Source of the DNA: RGIG5612 sp963591145
GTDB taxonomy: Bacteria; Bacillota; Clostridia; Lachnospirales; Lachnospiraceae
Assembly (NCBI GenBank): GCA_963591145.1
Contig: CAVARE010000052.1
Location: forward strand, 1-64,000
Direction of reading: 5' to 3'
Length of the DNA: 64,000 nt
Each line of letters begins with the position of its first letter. The stretch's first letter is position 1. A program made the translations under genes and the position numbers. The notes below the pieces were generated by a model that was not told where the DNA came from, did no database searches, and was given only the letters and a program-made list of their open reading frames with translations. This document shows positions 1-8,017 of this stretch, in pieces.

Positions 1-434
1 ATAATAAGATTATTATTATGACAGATGCCGATGTAGACGGTGCCCATATCGCCACACTGCTGCTTACATTTTTCTACAGGTTCATGCCAGAGCTTATTTC
101 GGCAGGTCATGTATATCTGGCAACACCGCCATTATATAAGGCTATACCTAAGAAAGGCCAGGAGGAATATCTCTATGATGATGCAGCCCTGGATAAATAC
201 AGGGCTACCCATAAGGGAGACTTCACACTGCAGAGATATAAAGGTCTGGGTGAAATGGACGCAGAACAGCTCTGGGAGACCACACTTGATCCTGAAAACA
301 GAGTATTGAAGAAGGTGGAGATCGACGATGGCCGATTGGCCTCAGAGGTCACTGAGATGCTCATGGGATCAGACGTCGGCCCTCGCAAGCAGTTCATCTA
401 TGACAATGCCAAGGAAGCAGAGTTAGACATCTAG
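1..434 (+). CDS. parE: DNA topoisomerase IV/gyrase-type subunit B, C-terminal part (ParE-like), cut by window start
   Basis: This is the C-terminal end of a type IIA topoisomerase B subunit; the gene starts before the window and is read with the first complete codon at base 3. The TOPRIM metal-binding motif MTDADVDGAHI comes first, followed by the QRYKGLGEMDAEQLWETT block that ends the family and contacts the A subunit. In this family the B subunit hydrolyses ATP and supplies the TOPRIM half of the cleavage site. The next gene encodes the matching A subunit, whose quinolone-region residues are ParC-like, so I call this one parE rather than gyrB. Many Clostridia carry a second type IIA pair of this kind. 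The ParE/GyrB assignment rests on the partner and is less certain than the family. Confidence 0.85.
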   Translation, partial: NKIIIMTDADVDGAHIATLLLTFFYRFMPELISAGHVYLATPPLYKAIPKKGQEEYLYDDAALDKYRATHKGDFTLQRYKGLGEMDAEQLWETTLDPENRVLKKVEIDDGRLASEVTEMLMGSDVGPRKQFIYDNAKEAELDI

Positions 435-461
435 ATAGCAAGGGCAATCTTTCGTATTGGC

Positions 462-597
462 GCGGCGCATGATAAGTGTTAATGTGCGTGCCGGGATGGC
501 GCAGCTCCCTGCGAGAAAACAATCAGCGTAGGCGTTTTCGAGCAGGGGCTGCGCGCCGAGGTTCACGGCACGCATTAACAACATCGGTATGCGCCGC
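462..597 (+). repeat. Dispersed structured repeat, copy A
   Basis: This imperfect palindrome lies in the parE-parC gap. The outermost arms are GCGGCGCAT (462-470) and ATGCGCCGC (589-597), then TGTTAATG-type arms, then GTGCCG/CGGCAC. The inside carries the basal asymmetric loop (GGGAT opposite GAGGTTCA), a CAGCTCCCTGC/GCAGGGGCTG stem, tandem G-A mismatches, a GAAAAC/GTTTTC helix and the terminal loop AATCAGCGTAGGC. The loop differs from the other copies by one base (T for A). See copies at 6041, 37040, 40683, 42056 and 63367. Confidence 0.9.
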
Positions 598-634
598 TGC
601 AGCCACGAAATGTCTGACAATATTTCAAGTAATC

Positions 635-672
635 AAGGAGAGCGGCATAATTTGCCGCTGCGATAATAATAT
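635..672 (+). promoter_or_regulatory. parC ribosome binding site separated from its start by a hairpin
   Basis: The only good Shine-Dalgarno sequence before parC is AAGGAG at 635-640, 32 bases from the ATG, which is too far for normal initiation. Between them lies a 7-bp hairpin, AGCGGCA (641-647) with TGCCGCT (653-659). Folding it leaves about 13 unpaired bases between the site and the ATG. An in-frame TAA at 664-666 rules out an earlier start. That the hairpin brings the site into range is inference. Confidence 0.5.
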
Positions 673-3189
673 ATGTCTGAAAAAATATTAAGTACAGAAT
701 ATTCTGATGTCATGCAGAAGTCTTATATCGACTATGCCATGAGCGTTATATCAGCCCGTGCGGTTCCGGATGTAAGAGATGGTCTAAAGCCGGTACAGCG
801 CAGGGTGCTGTATGCGATGGCACAGTTAGGGCTTCGTGCTGACAAGCCACATAGAAAATCTGCCAGAATCGTCGGTGATACCATGGGTAAATATCATCCT
901 CATGGCGATTCATCCATATATGAGACTCTGGTTGTAATGGAGCAGGACTTTAAGAAGGAGATGCCTCTGGTAGATGGCCATGGCAACTTCGGATCTATCG
1001 AAGGTGATGGAGCCGCTGCCATGCGTTATACAGAAGCCAGACTGCAGAAATTCACGCAGGATGTATATCTGGCAGATCTTGATAAGGACGTAGTGGATTT
1101 CGTTCCCAACTTCGATGAGACAGAGAGAGAGCCTTCCGTTCTTCCGGTAAGGATTCCTAACATTCTCGTTAATGGCTCGGAGGGCATCGCTGTAGGCATG
1201 ACTACCAGCATTCCTACGCATAATCTGAATGAAGTAATAGATGCGATGATTGCCTGCATGAAGAAGAAGTCCATCACGACAGAGGAACTGATGGAATATG
1301 TCATTGGCCCGGATTTTCCGACAGGCGGTCTGGTAATCAATAAGAGCGAGCTTAAGGATATCTATGAGAGCGGCACTGGTAAGATCAAGTTAAGAGGCCG
1401 CGTGGTTCTTGAACCTGCTAAGAAGAAAAGCGATAGAGACAAGCTGGTTATAACCGAGATACCGTATACCATGATAGGCGCCAATATCGGCAAATTCATC
1501 CTCGACATCTGCGATCTGGTGGAGACGAAGAAGACACAGGATATTGTTGATGTATCAAATGAATCCTCTAAAGAGGGCATGAGAATCGTCCTTGAGCTGA
1601 AGAAGGGCGCAGATCCTGAGAAAGTTAAGAATCTCCTCTACAAGAAGACCAGGCTGGAAGATACATTTGGCGTAAATATGCTGGCTATCGCGGATGGCAA
1701 GCCTGAGATACTGGGACTTAAGGCCATCCTGGAGAACTGCATAGATTTCCAATATGAGATTAATAATCGCAAATATACAACTCTTCTTAAGAAGGATCTG
1801 GAACAGAAGGAGATTAAGGAAGGCCTTATTAAGGCTTGCGACATTATTGATCTGATCATAGAGGTTATCAGAGGCTCGCAGAATATATCACAGGCCAAGG
1901 CCTGCCTTACTAAGGGCGACATCACTGATATTAAATTCAAGAATCCTGCATCTGCTAAGGAAGCTCAGACACTGTGCTTCACTGACAGACAGGCTCAGGC
2001 AATATTAGAGCTGAGACTGTCTAAGCTTATAGGTCTCGAGATTCAGCAGTTAAGAGATGAATTTGATAATCTGGTTAAGGAAATAGCTGAATTCGAACTG
2101 ATCCTCTCTGATGAGAAGGCCATGAGAAAGGTAATCATAAAGGACCTTGAGAATATCAAGAAGGAATATGGCTACGAGAGAAAGACAGAGATCTGCGATG
2201 CACAGGCAGCAGTTTATGTGGAAGAAAAGGCTAAGGCGCAGGAAGTAGTATTCCTGATGGACAGATTCGGATATGCTAAGACTATCGAAACATCTGCCTA
2301 TGATAAGAATTCAGAGACTGTCGATTCTGAGAATAAATATGTTATCCGCTGCATGAGTGATGACAGAATCTGTATATTTACTCAGACAGGTGTAATGCAT
2401 CAGCTTAAGATGGAGAAGCTTCCGCTTAAGAAGATTAAGGATAAGGGCATACCGATAGATAACATTTGCAATTATACGTCTGATAAGGAAAATATCATTC
2501 AGGTCAGAGCACTGAGCCAGCTTAAGAAGCATAAGCTGTTATTTACAACCAAACACGGCATGATCAAGTTCGTTGATGCGTCTGAATTTGACGCATCTAA
2601 GATGACGATTGCGGCAACGAAGCTTCTTCCTTCTGACGAGGTGGTAAGCATTGATCTCTTCGATGTATCGGATTCACAGCCTGATACTACTGAACCAGAA
2701 AATGTTATTATAACCGGAGGTTCTGACTATACAGATGATGTTCCATCAAAGCCTTCAGGACCTGAGAGTATGATCAGTGATTATATTGATCCTGAGGATG
2801 ATCAGCTGAAATTCGAATTCTTCAGCCTGACGGATTCTGAGGATGATACTTCAGAACAGATAATTGATCTGTCAGACGATGATGATTCAGACGGCTCTTC
2901 TGAAGCTGGAGTTGAGGTTAAGGCCAAACCGATTACGAACAAGATGATAGTTATCCAGACCAAGGACGGAGTATTCCTGAGATTTAAACTCAGTGAGGTT
3001 CCTGAGAAGAAGAAAAATGCTGTAGGCGTAAGAGGCATTAATCTTAATAAGGATGACGAGATTGATAAGGTATTTATCGTAGGATTTGGAGATAAGACAA
3101 CGATAAATTATAAAAACGGCAAAGAAGTTGAATTAATGAAGCTAAAATTGGCAAAACGTGGTTCAAAAGGAACCAAGCTTCGTGTATAA
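673..3189 (+). CDS. parC: DNA topoisomerase IV-like subunit A (ParC-like)
   Basis: This is the DNA-breaking and rejoining A subunit of a type IIA topoisomerase, 838 residues. The winged-helix/tower catalytic core occupies about residues 1-490, with the active tyrosine at Y119 in RYTEAR. The quinolone-region motif HPHGDSSIYET puts Ser at 80 and Glu at 84, the same pair and numbering as E. coli ParC. The C-terminal half should form a beta-pinwheel for DNA wrapping. I do not find the GyrA box (QRRGGRG type); the equivalent stretch reads KIKDKGIPI, which supports ParC-like over GyrA. An insertion rich in Asp, Glu and Ser interrupts the C-terminal domain at roughly residues 664-750. The gene follows the parE-like subunit, with repeat copy A in the gap. 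Confidence 0.88.
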   Translation: MSEKILSTEYSDVMQKSYIDYAMSVISARAVPDVRDGLKPVQRRVLYAMAQLGLRADKPHRKSARIVGDTMGKYHPHGDSSIYETLVVMEQDFKKEMPLVDGHGNFGSIEGDGAAAMRYTEARLQKFTQDVYLADLDKDVVDFVPNFDETEREPSVLPVRIPNILVNGSEGIAVGMTTSIPTHNLNEVIDAMIACMKKKSITTEELMEYVIGPDFPTGGLVINKSELKDIYESGTGKIKLRGRVVLEPAKKKSDRDKLVITEIPYTMIGANIGKFILDICDLVETKKTQDIVDVSNESSKEGMRIVLELKKGADPEKVKNLLYKKTRLEDTFGVNMLAIADGKPEILGLKAILENCIDFQYEINNRKYTTLLKKDLEQKEIKEGLIKACDIIDLIIEVIRGSQNISQAKACLTKGDITDIKFKNPASAKEAQTLCFTDRQAQAILELRLSKLIGLEIQQLRDEFDNLVKEIAEFELILSDEKAMRKVIIKDLENIKKEYGYERKTEICDAQAAVYVEEKAKAQEVVFLMDRFGYAKTIETSAYDKNSETVDSENKYVIRCMSDDRICIFTQTGVMHQLKMEKLPLKKIKDKGIPIDNICNYTSDKENIIQVRALSQLKKHKLLFTTKHGMIKFVDASEFDASKMTIAATKLLPSDEVVSIDLFDVSDSQPDTTEPENVIITGGSDYTDDVPSKPSGPESMISDYIDPEDDQLKFEFFSLTDSEDDTSEQIIDLSDDDDSDGSSEAGVEVKAKPITNKMIVIQTKDGVFLRFKLSEVPEKKKNAVGVRGINLNKDDEIDKVFIVGFGDKTTINYKNGKEVELMKLKLAKRGSKGTKLRV

Positions 3190-3267
3190 TAAGCACTTCA
3201 AATGTTTCATCTGTTCAGAGGATGGCGATTCCCGCATGGACACTGGACGGATACCAAGATGTCGGTA

Positions 3268-3296
3268 TTGTTAGGCTATGCAAATGGCCATATAGT
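3268..3296 (+). promoter_or_regulatory. Putative sigma-A promoter for asd
   Basis: A TTGTTA -35 element (3268-3273) and a TATAGT -10 element (3291-3296) are separated by exactly 17 bases, ending 27 bases before the asd start. The rest of the parC-asd gap shows no riboswitch that I recognise. Confidence 0.6.
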
Positions 3297-3323
3297 TTAA
3301 TTGGGAAAGAAAGAGATTAAGAA

Positions 3324-4409
3324 ATGGAAAAGAAATTACGTGTTGGTGTTTTAGGCGCTACTGGTATGGTTGGACAGAGATTTGTATCTCTTCTGGAGAA
3401 CCATCCATGGTTTGAGGTTGTACTTGTTGCAGCATCTGAGAGAAGTGCTGGCAAGACATACGAGGATGCAGTAGGCAGCAGATGGAAGATGACTACACCT
3501 ATGCCGGAGGGTGTTAAGAAGCTGATCGTTCAGAATATCAATAATATTGAGGAAAATGCTTCTAAGGTAGACTTCTGCTTCAGCGCTGTTGATATGACTA
3601 AGGAAGAGATCAGAGCATTTGAAGATGCATATGCTAAGACTGAAACTCCTGTTGTTTCTAACAACTCAGCACACAGATGGACAGAAGATGTTCCTATGGT
3701 TATTCCAGAGATCAATGATGATCATCTCGAGGTTATCGCAGCTCAGAAGAAGCGTCTGGGAACAACGAAAGGTTTCGTAGCTGTTAAGCCTAACTGCTCA
3801 ATCCAGAGCTATACACCTGCTCTTAATGCTCTTAAGGAGTTCGGCCCTAAGCAGGTTGTTGTATGTACATATCAGGCTATCTCAGGAGCTGGCAAGACAT
3901 TCAAGGATTGGCCTGAGATGGTAGAAAATGTTATCCCATATATCGGCGGTGAGGAAGAGAAGAGTGAATTAGAGCCTCTAAAGGTATGGGGTCATGTTGA
4001 AAATGGTAAGATCGTTAATGCTGAAGGACCTGTTATCACTGCACAGTGCCTGAGAGTTGCTGTTCAGGACGGACATACAGCAGCAGTATTTGTTAACTTC
4101 GAGAAGAAGCCTACTAAGGAAGAAATCCTCGAGAGATGGGCTGCATATAAGGGTGCACCTCAGGAACTGGATCTTCCATCAGCACCTAAGCAGTTTATTC
4201 AGTATTTTGAAGAGGATAATCGTCCGCAGCCACGTCTTGACAGAGATTATGAGCATGGCATGGGAGTAAGCCTCGGAAGACTTCGTGAGGATAAGATCTT
4301 CGATTACAAGTTCGTAGGTCTGTCACATAATACTGTCAGAGGCGCAGCAGGCGGAGCTATCCTTCTTGCAGAATTACTTACAGCTAAGGGATACATCGAA
4401 GCAAAATAA
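3324..4409 (+). CDS. asd: Aspartate-semialdehyde dehydrogenase, archaeal/fungal type
   Basis: This enzyme reduces L-aspartyl-4-phosphate to aspartate semialdehyde with NADPH, the branch point to lysine/diaminopimelate, threonine and methionine. It is a 361-residue protein. The N-terminal Rossmann motif is GVLGATGMVGQ. The catalytic cysteine is C158 in KPNCSIQ, with R244 and H251 in CLRVAVQDGHT as the substrate and base residues. The KPNCS form and overall length mark the archaeal/fungal subfamily rather than the E. coli type; Lachnospiraceae commonly have it. It appears to be a single-gene unit, with its own promoter upstream and a hairpin after the stop. Confidence 0.93.
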   Translation: MEKKLRVGVLGATGMVGQRFVSLLENHPWFEVVLVAASERSAGKTYEDAVGSRWKMTTPMPEGVKKLIVQNINNIEENASKVDFCFSAVDMTKEEIRAFEDAYAKTETPVVSNNSAHRWTEDVPMVIPEINDDHLEVIAAQKKRLGTTKGFVAVKPNCSIQSYTPALNALKEFGPKQVVVCTYQAISGAGKTFKDWPEMVENVIPYIGGEEEKSELEPLKVWGHVENGKIVNAEGPVITAQCLRVAVQDGHTAAVFVNFEKKPTKEEILERWAAYKGAPQELDLPSAPKQFIQYFEEDNRPQPRLDRDYEHGMGVSLGRLREDKIFDYKFVGLSHNTVRGAAGGAILLAELLTAKGYIEAK

Positions 4410-4439
4410 AATTGCATAAAATAAAATTGTAACTAAATG

Positions 4440-4477
4440 GAAAGTCACGCAGCGGCGGGTACGTGAGCGTGACTTTC
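4440..4477 (+). terminator. Hairpin after asd
   Basis: An 11-bp perfect stem, GAAAGTCACGC (4440-4450) with GCGTGACTTTC (4467-4477), lies 30 bases after the asd stop. No run of T follows, so it may be a processing or pause hairpin, or a weak terminator. Confidence 0.5.
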
Positions 4478-4518
4478 GAATGGTTGCGTTAATCTATAAG
4501 ATCAGAAGGTGAGTATCA

Positions 4519-6027
4519 ATGAAAATTAGAACAAGATATGCCCCAAGCCCAACAGGAAGAATGCATGTTGGCAACTTGCGTACAGCATTATATGAGTATC
4601 TTATTGCCCGTCATGACGGCGGCGAATTCATTCTCAGAATAGAAGATACAGACCAGGAACGCTTTTACGAAGGGGCTCTTGAGATTATCTATAACACGCT
4701 TGAGGACACAGGCATCGACTATGACGAAGGTCCTGATAAGCCGGGTGACTGTGGTCCTTATGTTCAGTCAGAGCGTGTAAAGGCAGGCATCTATACTGAA
4801 TATGCTAAGAAGCTTATCGAAAAAGGTGAGGCATATTATTGCTTCTGCGACAAATGCCGTCTCGAATCTCTCAAGACAACAGTAGCAGGCAAGGAGATCA
4901 TGCTCTATGACAAGCATTGTCTCAAGCTGTCACCTGAGGAAATCAAGGCTAATCTTGATTCAGGCAAGCCATATGTAATAAGACAGAATATTCCTAATGA
5001 AGGAACGACTACATTTGTCGATGACATCTATGGCGCTATTACAGTAGAAAATGCTGAGCTGGATGACATGATACTCATCAAGTCTGATGGATATCCGACA
5101 TATAATTTCGCAAATGTTGTTGATGACCACCTCATGGGTATCACACATGTTGTAAGAGGTAATGAATATCTGTCTTCCACACCTAAATATATCAGGCTGT
5201 ATGAGGCATTTGGCTGGGAGCCGCCAGTATTTGTTCATCTGCCTCTTATCACAGATGAAGAGCATCATAAGCTGAGCAAGAGATCAGGTCATTCTTCATT
5301 TGAAGATCTGGTGGAGCAGGGATTTATACCGGAAGCAATCGTTAACTACGTAGCACTTCTGGGATGGAGCCCGGACAGCAACGAAGAGATCTTCAGCCTG
5401 AAGGAGCTTATAGAAGCATTTGACTATAAGAGAGTTAACAAATCACCTGCTGTATTCGATATGCAGAAGCTTCGCTGGATGAACGGTGAATATGTTAAGA
5501 GCATGGACTTCGACAGATATAAGGAATATGCTATGCCATGTATCCTGAAGGCATTCGGACAGAGCGAGGCTCAGGCTGATGGTAGCATATTGACAGCTGA
5601 TGGAGTTAAGCTCTCTAAGGACAGCATTGATAAGATATTAGAGCTTATGAAGACCCGTATAGAGATATTCCCTGATATTACGGAGAAGATAGACTTCTTC
5701 AATGAGCTTCCTGATTATGATGTGCAAATGTATACTCATAAGAAGATGAAGACCAATTCAGAGAATTCTCTTGAGACTTTGAAGGAGACATTGCCGCTCC
5801 TTGAGGCTCAGGAAGATTACAGCCTGGATGCATTGCATGATCTTATCATGAAATATATCGAGCAGAAGGGTGTTAAGAACGGCATAGTTTTGTGGCCGCT
5901 TCGTACAGCAGTATCAGGTAAGCAGAGCACACCTGGCGGCGCCTTCGAGATCATGGAGATCCTCGGCAAGGACGAGACCATAAGACGAATCAAGGTCGGC
6001 ATCAGCATGCTTGAAGCCGCTCAGTAA
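4519..6027 (+). CDS. gltX: Glutamyl-tRNA synthetase
   Basis: This class I synthetase charges tRNA-Glu (and in Gram-positives often also tRNA-Gln, with later amidation). It is 502 residues. The N-terminus RYAPSPTGRMHVGNLRTALY contains the HIGH-type signature HVGN at residues 16-19. A Cys-rich segment, YYCFCDKCRLE, lies near residue 110. The KMSKS-type loop is KLSKRSG near residue 251. The C-terminal anticodon-binding helical region is complete. The start is supported by AGAAGGTGAG upstream. No T-box element was found in the 109-base gap to asd. Confidence 0.95.
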   Translation: MKIRTRYAPSPTGRMHVGNLRTALYEYLIARHDGGEFILRIEDTDQERFYEGALEIIYNTLEDTGIDYDEGPDKPGDCGPYVQSERVKAGIYTEYAKKLIEKGEAYYCFCDKCRLESLKTTVAGKEIMLYDKHCLKLSPEEIKANLDSGKPYVIRQNIPNEGTTTFVDDIYGAITVENAELDDMILIKSDGYPTYNFANVVDDHLMGITHVVRGNEYLSSTPKYIRLYEAFGWEPPVFVHLPLITDEEHHKLSKRSGHSSFEDLVEQGFIPEAIVNYVALLGWSPDSNEEIFSLKELIEAFDYKRVNKSPAVFDMQKLRWMNGEYVKSMDFDRYKEYAMPCILKAFGQSEAQADGSILTADGVKLSKDSIDKILELMKTRIEIFPDITEKIDFFNELPDYDVQMYTHKKMKTNSENSLETLKETLPLLEAQEDYSLDALHDLIMKYIEQKGVKNGIVLWPLRTAVSGKQSTPGGAFEIMEILGKDETIRRIKVGISMLEAAQ

Positions 6028-6040
6028 ATTCATACCACAA

Positions 6041-6178
6041 GCGGCGCATATAATAAATGCTATGCGTGCCGTGAACCTCGGCGTAGCAGCCACTGTTCGA
6101 AAACGCCTTCGCTGATTGTTTTCTCGCAGTGGCTGCGCCGTCCCGGCACGCGCACATATACATTTTGATATGCGCCGC
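6041..6178 (-). repeat. Dispersed structured repeat, copy B (inverted)
   Basis: This is the same element as copy A but in the opposite orientation, between the convergent ends of gltX and hydA. The outer arms GCGGCGCATAT (6041-6051) and ATATGCGCCGC (6168-6178) match those of copy A. Inside, read on the minus strand, are the GGGACGGCGCAG / GCCGAGGTTCACGG basal module and the apical loop AATCAGCGAAGGC on GAAAAC/GTTTTC. The middle stem is CAGCCACTG/CAGTGGCTG. Confidence 0.9.
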
Positions 6179-6193
6179 TTTTATATGCAGATA

Positions 6194-6237
6194 GAGAACC
6201 GGCAGCGTCTCGAATTCACGAGATGCTGCCGGTTCTC
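6194..6237 (-). terminator. Strong hairpin at the end of the hydrogenase operon
   Basis: A 13-bp GC-rich stem, GAGAACCGGCAGC pairing with GCTGCCGGTTCTC, is continued by an inner GTCTC/GAGAT stem. It sits 40 bases beyond the hydA stop and beside repeat copy B. There is no long U tract on either strand, so its termination strength is uncertain; it could serve both converging units. Confidence 0.6.
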
Positions 6238-6277
6238 CATTATGTGTAATATTTGCGGGTAAATGCTATGTTTCGTA

Positions 6278-8002
6278 TCAGCCCGATATATCTCTTTCGA
6301 TATGCTTAGCACAGAACATAGGATTATGTAATAATTCGTGCTCCTTACCCTTCAGGAATCCGTCATAAAGTGACAGAACCATAGGATTTTCTGAACATTT
6401 CTTAAGAGAAGCTGTCTTATCTGCTCTATAGATACCCTTAGTTCTCAGGTCTGCGAATGTCTTACCGATCTTAATCGGCTGTCCGCCTCCCATTATGCAG
6501 CCGCCGCGGCATGCCATAACTTCGATGAGATGGAACTGCTTCTCGCCGCTCTTAACTGCGTCAAGGACTTTTCTGGCATTAGCCAGACCGCTGACAACGC
6601 ATACCTTAATCTCAGTTCCCTTATAATCAACTGAAAATTCTCTGATAAAGCTGTCTTCACGAACACCGCTTTTTACAATGCTGTAGAGCATTTCCTTGCT
6701 GTGACCGTCTGTAAGATTACGAAGAACGGCTTCAGTAACACCGCCGGATACACCGAATATTACGCCTGCTCCTGAGCCATAACCAAATGGTATATCTGAT
6801 GCTTCAGGATCCAGATTCTTGAAATCAATACCCGTTGTTGTGATCATTTCGATCAGCTCGGTTGTTGTAATTACATAGTCGGTGTCACGCTCGCCATGGG
6901 TATAGCTGTTGGCACGTTCCTTCTCCATCTTCTTAGCGGTACATGGCATGATAGAAACCATGACAGTACGCTTGCCTTCAGGATTATTCTTAGGATCTCT
7001 GAAATATTCTTTAACTGCAGCCGAGAGCATACCCTGTGGTGAACGGCATGTTGATACGTTGTTAATGAATTCAGGATACTGTTCGCCTACGAACTTGACC
7101 CAGGCAGGACAGCACGAAGTAAACAGTGGCAGATTCTCGCCTGATTCGATTCTTGCGAGGAATTCCTTGCTTTCTTCTATAACCGTCAGATCAGCGCCAT
7201 ATGTTGTATCATATACTTCGTCAAATCCCATACGATGAAGTACATTAACAATCATGCCCATTACATTCTCGCCCACTTCGATTCCGAACGCATCACCTAA
7301 TGCTACACGGACAGCAGGAGCAACCTGGGCTACAACACGTACATTAGGATCTTCCAGAGCATCCCAAACCCATGTTCTGTGGTGATGAATCGAGATGGCA
7401 CCAGTAGGGCAGTAAACACGGCACTGTCCGCAGTTTACGCAGTCCGTATCAGCAATTCTCTTGCCAAATGCAGGAGCAACCCTTGCACTTGATCCTCTGT
7501 GAGCGAAATTAAGTGCGCCTACACCCTGCAGCTCCTCACATACACGTACGCAGTTGCCGCAGAGGATACATTTATTAGGATCCCTTATGATAGAAGGTGA
7601 GCTGTGATCCTGAGGCAGCTTCTCTCTATAATCGTCAAAACGAACATGCAGGATACCATATCTGCTGGCCATATGCTGCAGTCTGCAGTCGCCATTTTTA
7701 GCACAGGTGTTGCAATCCTGGCAATGTGCTGCGAGCATAAGCTCTATGATAAGTTTTCTGTATTTTCTAAGTCTTCTTGTATTAGTATAGATGACCATGC
7801 CATCCTTAGGCTCCTCAGAGCAGGATGCGAATAATCTTCCCTTGTCATCTTCTACTGTACATAATCTGCAATCTCCAAATGTTGACAGCTCATCAATATA
7901 GCAAAGAGTAGGAATATCAATTCCGGCCTTCTTGATGATTGTAAGGAGATTACGTTCATTGGTGAATTCAACTTCAATTCCATCTATAGTAACGATTCCC
8001 AT
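6278..8002 (-). CDS. hydA: [FeFe]-hydrogenase catalytic subunit, NADH-linked (HydA/HndD type)
   Basis: This is the catalytic subunit of a soluble [FeFe]-hydrogenase that makes or uses H2, 574 residues. Visible clusters in order are: [2Fe-2S] ferredoxin fold (C34, C45, C48, C61), His-ligated [4Fe-4S] (H93, C97, C100, C106), two [4Fe-4S] (C145/148/151/155 and C188/191/194/198). The H-cluster motifs follow: TSCCPAW at 295-301, MPCTAKKME at 352-360 and MACRGGC at 496-502. All ligands are present. The protein lacks the extra C-terminal [2Fe-2S] domain of Thermotoga HydA. It is the last gene of hydC-hydB-hydA. By comparison with known trimers it likely couples NADH (and perhaps ferredoxin) oxidation to H2 evolution; electron bifurcation is an inference. 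Confidence 0.93.
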   Translation of the reverse strand: MGIVTIDGIEVEFTNERNLLTIIKKAGIDIPTLCYIDELSTFGDCRLCTVEDDKGRLFASCSEEPKDGMVIYTNTRRLRKYRKLIIELMLAAHCQDCNTCAKNGDCRLQHMASRYGILHVRFDDYREKLPQDHSSPSIIRDPNKCILCGNCVRVCEELQGVGALNFAHRGSSARVAPAFGKRIADTDCVNCGQCRVYCPTGAISIHHHRTWVWDALEDPNVRVVAQVAPAVRVALGDAFGIEVGENVMGMIVNVLHRMGFDEVYDTTYGADLTVIEESKEFLARIESGENLPLFTSCCPAWVKFVGEQYPEFINNVSTCRSPQGMLSAAVKEYFRDPKNNPEGKRTVMVSIMPCTAKKMEKERANSYTHGERDTDYVITTTELIEMITTTGIDFKNLDPEASDIPFGYGSGAGVIFGVSGGVTEAVLRNLTDGHSKEMLYSIVKSGVREDSFIREFSVDYKGTEIKVCVVSGLANARKVLDAVKSGEKQFHLIEVMACRGGCIMGGGQPIKIGKTFADLRTKGIYRADKTASLKKCSENPMVLSLYDGFLKGKEHELLHNPMFCAKHIERDISG

Positions 8003-8017
8003 TTCATATCTCCTTTC

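Noticed and set aside
673..3189. The A subunit as GyrA
   Set aside because: Ser80/Glu84 numbering, lack of a GyrA box and the parE-like neighbour favour the ParC-like paralogue; a definite answer needs the other topoisomerase genes of the genome.
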